From: Halomonas piscis | GTDB taxonomy: Bacteria; Pseudomonadota; Gammaproteobacteria; Pseudomonadales; Halomonadaceae | Length of the DNA stretch: 64,000 nucleotides | Reading direction: 5' to 3' | Assembly (NCBI RefSeq): GCF_031886125.1 | Contig: NZ_CP119391.1 | Location: 310,001-374,000, forward strand | Shown: positions 55,287-64,000 of the stretch, piece after piece | How positions within the stretch are numbered: the first letter of the stretch is position 1 | Layout: every line of letters begins with the position of its first letter | The notes under the pieces: generated by a model | Seen by the model: only the letters and a program-made list of their open reading frames with translations | Database searches by the model: none | What the model was told of the DNA's origin: nothing | Made by a program: the position numbers and the translations under genes

Positions 55287-55925
55287 ATGGCAATGAGAAA
55301 GTTACTGGCAAGCCTGGCAATTATCATGGGTGCCGCGGGCACCGCACACGCACAGTCGGAGGAGCTTTCCGCCAATGCCGACGCCGCGGCGGGTGAGGAA
55401 ATGGCGCAGCCCTGCGCGGCCTGCCACGGGGATGAGGGCATCAGCCAGATGGGCACCTTCCCCAACCTCGCCGGCCAGCAGGCATCCTACACGGCCAAGC
55501 AGATCATGGAGATCCGCGACGGAACCCGTCCGGTGCCGCAAATGGCCGGCCAGGTCGACGACTTTTCTGACCAGGATGCCTGGGACGTTGCCGCCTATTA
55601 TGCCGAGCTGGAGGCCAACAAGGGCCAGGCCGACGATGCCGACGAAGAAATGCTGGAGCGCGGTGAAACGCTTTACCGTGCCGGCGACCTGAGCCAGGGG
55701 ATTCCGGCCTGCGCAGCCTGCCACACGCCCACCGGCGAGGGCATCGGCAGCGCCAAGTACCCGGCCCTTTCCGGCCAGCACCCGGAGTACGTGGTGTCGA
55801 CCCTTGGTGACTTTGCCGCCGGCGAGCGTTCCAACGACCCCGGCGCGATCATGCGCGATATCGCCGACAATCTGCGCGAAAGCGACATGGAAGCCGTGGC
55901 CAACTATATCCTGGGACTGCATTAA
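55287..55925 (+). CDS. Dihaem cytochrome c4
   Basis: 212 residues with a signal peptide ending near AHAQ. It has two haem-binding sites, CAACH at 43-47 and 142-146, in two similar halves; Met86 and a Met near GAIMRD are likely sixth ligands. It carries electrons in the periplasm, commonly to cbb3-type oxidase. A second in-frame ATG at 55293 is an alternative start. dsbA follows about 110 bases later, a conserved neighbour that fits the thiol needs of cytochrome c maturation. Confidence 0.95.
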   Translation: MAMRKLLASLAIIMGAAGTAHAQSEELSANADAAAGEEMAQPCAACHGDEGISQMGTFPNLAGQQASYTAKQIMEIRDGTRPVPQMAGQVDDFSDQDAWDVAAYYAELEANKGQADDADEEMLERGETLYRAGDLSQGIPACAACHTPTGEGIGSAKYPALSGQHPEYVVSTLGDFAAGERSNDPGAIMRDIADNLRESDMEAVANYILGLH

Positions 55926-56036
55926 GCCATCCCGGAAGTGGCGTCCCGGGGATTATCCGGGCCTGCCCGGGCGCGCCCCGAGAAGAGGAAGGGGCGCCGG
56001 GCAGGCCTTGAACGCTTTTTTATGGAGAATCGGCCC

Positions 56037-56669
56037 ATGCTGAAAACTGCCATCGTGGCGCTTGCCGGGCTTGGCCTGTCGGCGGCCGTCAGCGCTCAGA
56101 CCCTGACCGCAGGGGAAGACTACGAAACCTTGGAAACGCCGGTGGAAACCCGGGTGGACGACGGCCAGATAGAAGTGACCGAGGTATTCTGGTTCGGCTG
56201 CCCCCACTGCTACCGCCTGCAGCCCGCCGTCACCGAGTGGTATGACACTCTGCCCGACGACGTGGGCGTGGTGCACCAGCCGGCCACCATGGGCGGCGCC
56301 TGGAACGTCCACGCCAGGGCCTTTTACGCCGCCCAGGAGCTGGGCATCGAGGAAGACCTGCACAAGGACTTCTTCGACGCCATCCACAAGGATGGCCGCG
56401 AGCTCACCGACACCGACGAGCTGGCGGCGTTTTTCGCCGACTACGGCGTCAGCAAAGACGAGGCCCGCGAAGCGCTGGGTTCCTTCGGCGTGAAATCCCA
56501 GGTCAACAAGGCCCACGCGCGGCTGCGCAACATGCGCCTGAAGGGCGTGCCGGCGCTGATGGTCGACGGTCGCTACCTGGTGACGCCGCAAAGCGCGGGT
56601 AGCCTGGACAACATGCCCAAGATCGCCGATGCCCTGGTCGAGCGCGTGCGCGAAGACCGGACGGAGTAG
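56037..56669 (+). CDS. dsbA: Thiol:disulfide interchange protein DsbA
   Basis: 210 residues from the ATG at 56037; GGAGAAT seven bases upstream makes it better than the ATG at 56022, which lies inside that site. A signal peptide (LKTAIVALAGLGLSAAVSA) is followed by the thioredoxin-fold active site FWFGCPHCYRL (Cys55, Cys58), a helical insert, and the cis-Pro loop GVPALMVDG. It introduces disulfide bonds in the periplasm. CPHC gives it the strongly oxidising character of DsbA. Confidence 0.96.
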   Translation: MLKTAIVALAGLGLSAAVSAQTLTAGEDYETLETPVETRVDDGQIEVTEVFWFGCPHCYRLQPAVTEWYDTLPDDVGVVHQPATMGGAWNVHARAFYAAQELGIEEDLHKDFFDAIHKDGRELTDTDELAAFFADYGVSKDEAREALGSFGVKSQVNKAHARLRNMRLKGVPALMVDGRYLVTPQSAGSLDNMPKIADALVERVREDRTE

Positions 56670-56738
56670 GTTGGCCATGGGGTATAGCGCCGGCCGCCGG
56701 CGGGGCTTGTTCAGTGCCCCCGGCAGGGAGACGGATTC

Positions 56739-57551
56739 ATGAGCCTGGCAGAGACAGATACCTCGTCGCTGCTGAGCAGCGGCCATCTGCGCATTCTGAC
56801 GTTCAACCTTCAGGTGGGTATCCAGACCTCGGCGTATCACCACTATTTCACGCGCGGCTGGCAGCATCTTCTGCCGCACCCGCACCGCATCCGCCGGCTG
56901 GCATTGATGAGCCGGGTGCTGAGCCGCTACGACGTGGTGGGGCTGCAGGAGGTCGACGGCGGCAGCTTTCGCTCCAACAGCGTCAACCAGGTGGAATACC
57001 TCGCTGCTCAGGCGGGGTTTCCCCACCACTATCAGCAGCTCAACCGCAACCTGGGGCGCGTGGCGCAGCACAGCAACGGCCTGCTCTCGCGGCTGGCGCC
57101 GGACGCCGTGGACGAGCACCGCCTGCCGGGCATGCTGCCCGGGCGCGGGGCGATACACGCGCGCTTCGGCTCGGGGCCCGAGGCGCTGCATATCTTTGTC
57201 GCCCACCTGGCGCTCAGCCAGCGCGGGCGCCGCCGCCAGCTCGACTACCTGAGCGAGATCATCAGGCCGCTGCGCCACGTGGTGGTGATGGGGGACTTGA
57301 ACACCACCCCCGACCGGATCCACGCCCACGAGCGCTTTCGCACCTCCCTGGACCTGCATCCGGTCAGGCCGCTTTTGAGCTACCCGGCCTGGCAGCCGCG
57401 CCGGGCGCTGGATCATATCCTGGTCTCCCGGAGCATGGGCGCGGCCGAGGTGCAGGTGCTGGACCACCTGTTTTCCGACCACCTGCCCATTGCCGTGGAT
57501 TTGCCGCTGCCGCTTGGGTGCCTGGACACGATACGCAACGCCCAGGCCTAG
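56739..57551 (+). CDS. Endonuclease/exonuclease/phosphatase-family hydrolase
   Basis: 270 residues. EEP motifs appear in order: LTFNLQVG (Asn), LQEVDGG (Glu metal ligand), VAHLALSQRGRRRQL (His), MGDLNTTPD (Asp-Leu-Asn), LDHILVS and SDHLPIAV (Asp-His). Enzymes of this fold cut DNA, RNA or phosphoesters, and some act on lipids; the substrate is not known. No signal peptide, so probably cytoplasmic. It lies between dsbA and a TRAP transporter, on the same strand. Confidence 0.92.
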   Translation: MSLAETDTSSLLSSGHLRILTFNLQVGIQTSAYHHYFTRGWQHLLPHPHRIRRLALMSRVLSRYDVVGLQEVDGGSFRSNSVNQVEYLAAQAGFPHHYQQLNRNLGRVAQHSNGLLSRLAPDAVDEHRLPGMLPGRGAIHARFGSGPEALHIFVAHLALSQRGRRRQLDYLSEIIRPLRHVVVMGDLNTTPDRIHAHERFRTSLDLHPVRPLLSYPAWQPRRALDHILVSRSMGAAEVQVLDHLFSDHLPIAVDLPLPLGCLDTIRNAQA

Positions 57552-57581
57552 GCTCCAACGACGACACAACGAGACGCCATC

Positions 57582-58142
57582 ATGTCGACACCGACCCTGC
57601 CCCGCTGGCTTGGCACGCTGGATCGCGCCTCCCAGCGTCTGGGCCACGCGCTTTCCTGGCTGATGCTGGCCATGCTGCTGATCGAGTTCGCCGTGGTGGT
57701 ACTGCGCTACGCGATGGGCATCAACAGCACCTTCATGCAGGAAATGGTGATGTACATGCACGCCACCCTGTTCATGCTCGCCGCCGGCTATACCCTGCGC
57801 GAGAACGGCCACGTGCGGGTCGATATTATCTATCGCCGGCTGTCGCCCCGGCGCCAGGCGCTGATCAACATGCTGGGCATCGTCTTTCTGCTGGCCCCGG
57901 TGATGCTCTTCATCATCGCCGCCAGCGCGGGCTACGTGGCCTCGTCGTGGAAGATTCTTGAAGGCTCGTCCAACTACGGCGGCATCCCCGGAGTGTTCGT
58001 GCTGAAAACGCTGATCCCGGTGTTTGCCGGGCTGATGCTGTTGCAGGGGGCCGTCGAGTTCGCGCGCAGCGCCTATATCGTGGCCGGGCCCATCGGCGCG
58101 GCGATGCCGGACAACACCCGGCGGGAGCCGCCCGATGCTTGA
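57582..58142 (+). CDS. TRAP transporter small membrane subunit (DctQ type)
   Basis: 186 residues with four hydrophobic segments, including LSWLMLAMLLIEFAVVVLRY and the family's RENGHVRVDIIYRRLSPRRQ. DctQ supports the large subunit in sodium-driven uptake of organic acids or similar solutes. Its stop overlaps the next start by eight bases. No periplasmic DctP-type binding protein is beside it. Confidence 0.92.
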   Translation: MSTPTLPRWLGTLDRASQRLGHALSWLMLAMLLIEFAVVVLRYAMGINSTFMQEMVMYMHATLFMLAAGYTLRENGHVRVDIIYRRLSPRRQALINMLGIVFLLAPVMLFIIAASAGYVASSWKILEGSSNYGGIPGVFVLKTLIPVFAGLMLLQGAVEFARSAYIVAGPIGAAMPDNTRREPPDA

Positions 58143-59541
58143 GTTCATGCCGCTGGTGCTGTTCGTGGCCGTCTGCGCGGTGCTGATGCTGGGCTTCCCC
58201 GTGGCGCTGTCGCTTGCCGGTACGGCCCTGGCCTTTGCCGGGCTGGGGCTGGGGCTTGAGTCGCTGGGCATCGATGCCCACTTCAACCCGGGGTATCTGT
58301 CGGCTTACCCCAACCGCCTCTACGGCATCATGACCAACACCACTTTGCTCGCGGTGCCGCTTTTTGTGCTGATGGGCGTGCTGCTGGAAAAGTCCCGGGT
58401 GGCGGAGACCCTGCTCGACGCCATGGCGCTTTTGTTCGGTACGCGCAGCGGAGGTTTAGGCATTGCGGTGACGCTGGTGGGCATGCTGATGGCGGCGTCC
58501 ACCGGCATCGTCGGGGCGACCGTGGTGACCATGGGGCTGATGTCGCTGCCGACCATGCTCAAGCGCGGCTATTCGCCGTCCCTGGCCACTGGCACCATCT
58601 GCGCCACCGGCACCCTGGGCCAGATCATTCCGCCGTCCATCGCTCTGGTGCTGCTGGGCGACGTGCTGTCGTCGGCCTACCAGCAGGCGCAGCTGTCCAT
58701 GGGGGTATTCAGCCCCAAGACGGTCTCGGTCGGCGATTTGTTCATGGGCGCACTGGTGCCGGGGCTGTTGCTGGTGGGGCTTTACATGCTCTACGTGGCG
58801 GTGACCGCCTGGCGCCGGCCGGACGCTGCGCCGCCGGTGCCCCGGGAAGCGCTGACCGAGGAACTTGGTCATCGCGGCGGGCTTGCCACGCTGCTGCTCA
58901 AGGGGCTGGTGCCGCCGATTGCGCTGATCGTGGTGGTGCTGGGCTCGATTCTCGCCGGCATCGCCACGCCCACCGAGGCCTCGGCGGTGGGCGCGTTCGG
59001 CGCGCTGGTGCTGGCGCTGGTCTACCGTCGACTGAGCCTGGTTACGCTGCGCGAGGTGCTGCGCGCCACTACCCGGGTGACCAGCATGGTGTTTCTCATC
59101 CTGATCGGAGCGGCGCTGTTTTCGCTGGTATTTCGCGCCTACGGCGGTGAGGAAATGGTCACCGGCCTGTTCGAACGGATGCCCGGCGGCGTGGTGGGTG
59201 CGACGCTGATCGTGATGCTGGTGATCTTTCTGCTGGGCTTTATTCTCGACTTTATCGAGATCACTTTCGTGGTGGTGCCCATTGTCGGGCCGATCCTTCT
59301 GGCCATGGGGCTCGATCCGGTGTGGCTGGGCATTATGATCGCGATCAATCTGCAGACGTCGTTTCTCACCCCGCCGTTCGGCTTTGCGCTGTTCTACCTG
59401 CGCGGGGTGGCGCCGGCCTCGGTGACCACCGCCTCGATCTACCGCGGGGTAGTGCCGTTTATCGCCATCCAGCTGGTGATGCTTTTGCTGCTGGCGCAGT
59501 TTCCGGCGCTGGCTACCTGGCTGCCGGCGCAGTTTGGTTAA
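58135..59541 (+). CDS. TRAP transporter large membrane subunit (DctM type)
   Basis: 468 residues, about 12-13 membrane segments. PLFVLMGVLLEKSRVAETLL, ATGTLGQIIPPSIALVLLG and LQTSFLTPPFGFALFYLRG are typical. It forms the sodium-coupled transport channel with the DctQ chain encoded just before. A long form with LSSAYQQAQLSMG after IIPPSIALVLLGD belongs to the mannitol/chloroaromatic (DctQM-type 2) group. The binding protein must be encoded elsewhere. Confidence 0.94.
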   Translation: MLEFMPLVLFVAVCAVLMLGFPVALSLAGTALAFAGLGLGLESLGIDAHFNPGYLSAYPNRLYGIMTNTTLLAVPLFVLMGVLLEKSRVAETLLDAMALLFGTRSGGLGIAVTLVGMLMAASTGIVGATVVTMGLMSLPTMLKRGYSPSLATGTICATGTLGQIIPPSIALVLLGDVLSSAYQQAQLSMGVFSPKTVSVGDLFMGALVPGLLLVGLYMLYVAVTAWRRPDAAPPVPREALTEELGHRGGLATLLLKGLVPPIALIVVVLGSILAGIATPTEASAVGAFGALVLALVYRRLSLVTLREVLRATTRVTSMVFLILIGAALFSLVFRAYGGEEMVTGLFERMPGGVVGATLIVMLVIFLLGFILDFIEITFVVVPIVGPILLAMGLDPVWLGIMIAINLQTSFLTPPFGFALFYLRGVAPASVTTASIYRGVVPFIAIQLVMLLLLAQFPALATWLPAQFG

Positions 59542-59587
59542 GCCGCCCAACGGTGCTTTATGCCTTGGCATTGACGTCACTGACTGG

Positions 59588-59613
59588 GTGGGAGCGGACT
59601 TTAGTCCGCGAAG
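59588..59613. repeat. REP-like palindromic sequence
   Basis: GTGGGAGCGGACT..AGTCCGCGAAG resembles Pseudomonas-type REP units, with GCGGACT pairing with AGTCCGC. A second palindrome, GCGCAAT-aa-ATTGCGC, lies at 59636-59651, just before the IS1111-like end. Confidence 0.6.
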
Positions 59614-59655
59614 ACGCTGCCTCCATACAGCATTCGCGCAATAAATTGCGCTTAT

Positions 59656-59935
59656 ATGGACCCGTCCTGTTGTGCAAGCCAGAAGCAACAACGCATAAGA
59701 GTGAGGACTGCACGCTTATATCCGGCCTATTGATGGCACTTGCCGTGCCTGGCCCTGATGGAATACGCGCTCTCTGCTCTGATCTCCCACTCGGCCTCGT
59801 GATGGGCCTGCGCACTTTACAGAGTGACAGAAAGCCGGTCTGACCCGTTATGCCATCGAAGCATCTCGCCTGCGCAACCTCGGGGTTGGGTAACTTATCG
59901 CATGCTAAGCTATATTCCCTGTTTGTTCGGTATCA
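59656..59935 (-). ncRNA. Possible bridge (seeker) RNA region of the IS1111-like element
   Basis: This is the long non-coding stretch after the transposase stop. IS1111-group elements encode their bridge RNA on this side. Small hairpins are visible: GGCAC/GTGCC at 59735-59749 and CAACC/GGTTG at 59875-59888. The loops that would pair with target and donor were not identified. Confidence 0.4.
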
Positions 59936-60970
59936 TCAAGCGGCCTCCTGTGGCTGATAGCGCCGTTCATGGGCCAATAGCGACCAGCAAATCCGCGCCA
60001 TCTTGTTCGCCAGGGCCACAATGGCCTTGCGTTGCCCAAGACGCGCCGCTAACGAGCAGGCCCAACGGGACAGCCGGTCGGGATGTTCCTGACGTTGGAA
60101 CTGGCGTAATGCCGCGCGGGCACCGTGCACCAACTGCTTTCGAACCTCGCCATTGCCGCGTTTGGTGATCCCCATCAACTGGTTGCGACCCCCGCTGGAA
60201 TGCTGGCGTGGCACTAGCCCCAACGAGGCGCTGAACTGACGTCCGTTGGGGAATCGCGCCGGATCGCCCAGATGGCTGAACAACAGCGTCGCATTGATCG
60301 GGCCGATGCCGGGCAGACTCATCAGCCGCTGCATGTCATCTGATGCCCTGGCCAGACGCTGCAGACGCTTGTCATAGCGCGCGATCCGGGCATCGTTCTC
60401 GAGCCATTGATCGAGCAGGTCGTTCAGCAGGGTGTAGAGTTCTTCCCCCAGCCGCGCCCGTTGCTCGTCCAGCCGCTCACGAATAACGCCCTGGCGTATC
60501 ACCGCGTGCCCCTGCGACACGATTAGACCAAACTCGCCCAGCAGGCCGCGCAGCTCGTTGCCGACGGCGGTGCGTTCGCGCACTAACCGACTGCGTACTC
60601 GGTGCACTGCTTGCAGGGACTGTTGTGCTTCCGTCTTGATCGTCACTCGAGGCGTGGCCGGGCGCGCCGCAGCCTCGGCGATAGCCGCGGCATCGCGCGC
60701 ATCGTTCTTGTGGCCCAGCACGAAGGGCTTGACCGCCTGCGGTGGCAGTAGCTCGGCCTCATGGCCCAGCGTGCCAATGTCTCTCGCCCAGTAATGAGCG
60801 GAGCCGCACGCTTCCATGGCGACGTGGCAAGGCGGAATTTGGGCCAGCGTCAAGCGTAACTTCTCTCGCCGGACTTGCTTGCTGAATACTTTGTGACCGT
60901 GCGCATCCACGGCATGCAGTTGAAAAACGTGTTTCGCCAGGTCAATGCCTATAATGCTAATCTGTTTCAT
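59936..60970 (-). CDS. IS110-family transposase
   Basis: 344 residues from the ATG at 60970. The N-terminal RuvC-like DEDD domain has SIIGIDLAKHVFQLHAVD (Asp), VAMEACGSAHYWAR (Glu) and GHKNDARDAAAIAEAA (Asp pair). The C-terminal serine-containing domain has LMSLPGIGPINATLL and FSASLGLVPRQHSSGG, where the catalytic Ser lies. It recombines DNA with the help of an RNA and leaves no long duplication. Complete. Confidence 0.95.
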   Translation of the reverse strand: MKQISIIGIDLAKHVFQLHAVDAHGHKVFSKQVRREKLRLTLAQIPPCHVAMEACGSAHYWARDIGTLGHEAELLPPQAVKPFVLGHKNDARDAAAIAEAAARPATPRVTIKTEAQQSLQAVHRVRSRLVRERTAVGNELRGLLGEFGLIVSQGHAVIRQGVIRERLDEQRARLGEELYTLLNDLLDQWLENDARIARYDKRLQRLARASDDMQRLMSLPGIGPINATLLFSHLGDPARFPNGRQFSASLGLVPRQHSSGGRNQLMGITKRGNGEVRKQLVHGARAALRQFQRQEHPDRLSRWACSLAARLGQRKAIVALANKMARICWSLLAHERRYQPQEAA

Positions 60971-61139
60971 GGATGGATCCTCCTTCACCGATGCCGTCAG
61001 TGTTCTGTGCACTGCTGGCTAGATGTTATATCCAGCTTGGCACAGAAGGACGGGTCCATCCCATTTCCCACCTGCCGTTCTTGGTAAAAAGTGCGATACA
61101 TCCTATTTCCCCTATTGCTGCTTGCTGACAGGGAGCGTT

Positions 61140-61970
61140 ATGTCTACCGAATCTTCCATTCCTCGCGTATTGACCGTCGCTGGGTCCGACCCGTCCGGCG
61201 GCGCCGGCATCCAGGCCGACCTGAAGGCGTTTTCGGCGCTGGGCGGCTATGGCGCCAGCGTGATTACCGCTCTGACCGCGCAAAACACCCAGGGCGTGCG
61301 CGGCGTTGAGCCGGTATCGGCCGCCTTTATTGCCGAACAGCTGGACGCCGTGCTTGACGATATCGAGATCGACGCGGTGAAAATCGGCATGGTGGCAAGC
61401 CTTGAGGTGGCCGAGGTGATCGCCCGGGCGCTGGAAAAACGCCGCCCGCGCTGGATCGTGCTCGATCCGGTGATGGTGGCTAAAAGCGGCGACGTGCTGG
61501 TGGACGACGTCGGCATCCGTGCGGTACGCGACGTGCTGGTGCCGCTGGCCGACGTGATTACCCCCAATCTGCCCGAGGCCGCGGTGCTGCTGGACGCGCC
61601 AACGCCTGCCACCATGGCGGAAATGGAGGCGCTGGTGCCCGGGCTGACCCGGCTGGGGGCGCCCTACGCGCTGCTCAAGGGCGGGCATCTGGAGGGGGCG
61701 GAGTGCCCGGACCTGCTGGCGACCCCCGAGCGCCACGAGTGGCTTACCGCGCCGCGGATTGCCACGCACAACCTTCACGGCACCGGCTGCTCGCTGTCGT
61801 CGGCCATTGCCGCTTCCCTGGCCCAGCTGGGTGCCACAAGCGTTGATGCCGACGCCGTCAACGCTATCGCCGAGGCCAAGCGCTGGCTGCACACGGCGCT
61901 TGAGGCGAGCGACCGGCTGGACGTGGGCCAGGGCTGCGGCCCGGTGCATCATTTCCATGCCTGGTGGTAG
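61140..61970 (+). CDS. thiD: Hydroxymethylpyrimidine/phosphomethylpyrimidine kinase
   Basis: 276 residues from the ATG at 61140, after GGGAG. RVLTVAGSDPSGGAGIQADLKAF is the family's N-terminus, VITPNLPEA is in the middle, and HGTGCSLSSAIAASLA near the C-terminus carries the catalytic Cys/anion-hole region. It phosphorylates the pyrimidine part of thiamine twice. No thiE or thiamine riboswitch was seen nearby; the IS1111-like element sits 80 bases upstream and may have altered its promoter. Confidence 0.95.
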   Translation: MSTESSIPRVLTVAGSDPSGGAGIQADLKAFSALGGYGASVITALTAQNTQGVRGVEPVSAAFIAEQLDAVLDDIEIDAVKIGMVASLEVAEVIARALEKRRPRWIVLDPVMVAKSGDVLVDDVGIRAVRDVLVPLADVITPNLPEAAVLLDAPTPATMAEMEALVPGLTRLGAPYALLKGGHLEGAECPDLLATPERHEWLTAPRIATHNLHGTGCSLSSAIAASLAQLGATSVDADAVNAIAEAKRWLHTALEASDRLDVGQGCGPVHHFHAWW

Positions 61971-61991
61971 ATCGCGGCGAGGAGAGACGTC

Positions 61992-62441
61992 ATGAAAGCA
62001 CTGATTCAGCGCGTGCGCCGCGCAAGCGTCGAGATTGACGATAATGACGGCCGCCGCACGGCCGGGTCGATTGACTCGGGCCTTTTGGCGCTGATCGGCG
62101 TAGAGAAGGACGACGACGAAAAAAGCGCCGATCGCCTGCTGCACAAGCTTGTGCACTATCGCGTATTCGGCGACGCCGAGGGCAAAATGAACCTCAACGT
62201 CCAGCAGGCCGGTGGCGGTCTCTTGCTGGTGTCGCAGTTCACCCTGGCGGCGGATACCCGCAAGGGCCTGCGCCCGAGCTTCTCCAGCGCCGCGCCCCCC
62301 GCCGACGGCGAGCGGCTGTTTCACTATCTGGTAGAGCAGGCCCGCACCCATTCGCTGCCGGTGGCGACCGGCGAGTTCGGTGCCGACATGCAGGTGGCGC
62401 TGGTCAACGACGGGCCGGTGACGTTTTTGCTGGAAAGCTGA
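61992..62441 (+). CDS. dtd: D-aminoacyl-tRNA deacylase
   Basis: 149 residues, preceded by GGAGAG. The active-site [12 protein letters not shown] and the cis-Gly-Pro loop [11 protein letters not shown] are present. It removes D-amino acids from tRNA in the cytoplasm, using the RNA itself for catalysis. It starts 21 bases after thiD and is probably co-transcribed with it. Confidence 0.96.
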   Translation: MKALIQRVRRASVEIDDNDGRRTAGSIDSGLLALIGVEKDDDEKSADRLLHKLVHYRVFGDAEGKMNLNVQQAGGGLLLVSQFTLAADTRKGLRPSFSSAAPPADGERLFHYLVEQARTHSLPVATGEFGADMQVALVNDGPVTFLLES

Positions 62442-62451
62442 GCCGGCAGGC

Positions 62452-63999
<1,548 letters not shown>

Positions 64000-64000
64000 G

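Larger units (their letters stand above)
59656..61059 (-). mobile_element. IS110-family element, IS1111-like group
   Basis: ATGGACCCGTCC at 59656-59667 is repeated inverted at 61048-61059 (GGACGGGTCCAT). Subterminal inverted repeats starting ATGGAC are characteristic of the IS1111 group; true recombination points lie a few bases outside. The transposase is on the minus strand, with about 280 non-coding bases after it and 90 before it. Confidence 0.75.

Noticed and set aside
61021..61139. Thiamine riboswitch before thiD
   Set aside because: No recognisable THI-box sequences; the stretch is partly the end of the IS1111-like element.

Overview
The window looks like a piece of a Halomonas-type (Halomonadaceae) gammaproteobacterial chromosome. 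This rests on the gene order (hemC-hemD-hemX-hemY opposite argH, and lptM-lysA-dapF-DUF484-xerC-yigB), on sodium-coupled transporters (NSS, NhaC, TRAP) and on very acidic surface proteins. The genus is inferred, not proven. No rRNA, tRNA or CRISPR array was found.

Region by region. 1-5.4 kb is the end of an integrative element: a cut-off primase/helicase-like ATPase, a tyrosine recombinase, an AT-rich pair of unrecognised genes (one with a nuclease-like D...ExK pattern) lying between two imperfect copies of a terminator-containing repeat, and a 51-residue protein with a doubled motif. 5.4-7.0 kb is a small membrane-protein gene broken by an IS5-family element and a second in-frame stop. 7.0-12.2 kb carries cysJ-cysI (sulfite to sulfide) divergent from a type II sulfide:quinone oxidoreductase. 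12.2-17.4 kb holds an NSS transporter, a 600-base gap with facing DnaA boxes, two overlapping fluoride-channel genes, aroQ and an FUSC-type membrane protein. 17.4-28.2 kb is housekeeping: haem synthesis, arginine and lysine synthesis, xerC and yigB.

28.2-51.6 kb is a surface-adhesion locus heavily broken up by mobile elements. A response regulator with an AraC-type output domain, a 7TMR-DISM hybrid sensor kinase, a 3,378-residue trimeric autotransporter adhesin, and a SmpA/OmpA-type lipoprotein like Acinetobacter TpgA all read rightwards. Among them sit IS30, a tnpB element, two IS481 copies, IS5-family elements and an ISL3 element. The tnpB right ends, which normally supply the guide-RNA scaffold, have been cut away from tnpB by IS481. 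One now lies just before the kinase gene and the other just before the adhesin gene. The two IS481 copies, each with a tnpB tail, are direct repeats around the kinase gene.

51.6-64 kb returns to ordinary chromosome: a Sel1-repeat/SH3 protein, NhaC, EngB, cytochrome c4, DsbA, an EEP-family hydrolase, TRAP DctQ/DctM subunits without a binding protein, an IS110-family (IS1111-like) element with a long non-coding 3' end that may encode a bridge RNA, then thiD, dtd and an ABC-F ATPase cut by the window edge.

The strongest leads are the tnpB/right-end arrangement, the island cargo pair, IS481 taking its stop codon from its CTAG target, and the unequal fluoride-channel pair.
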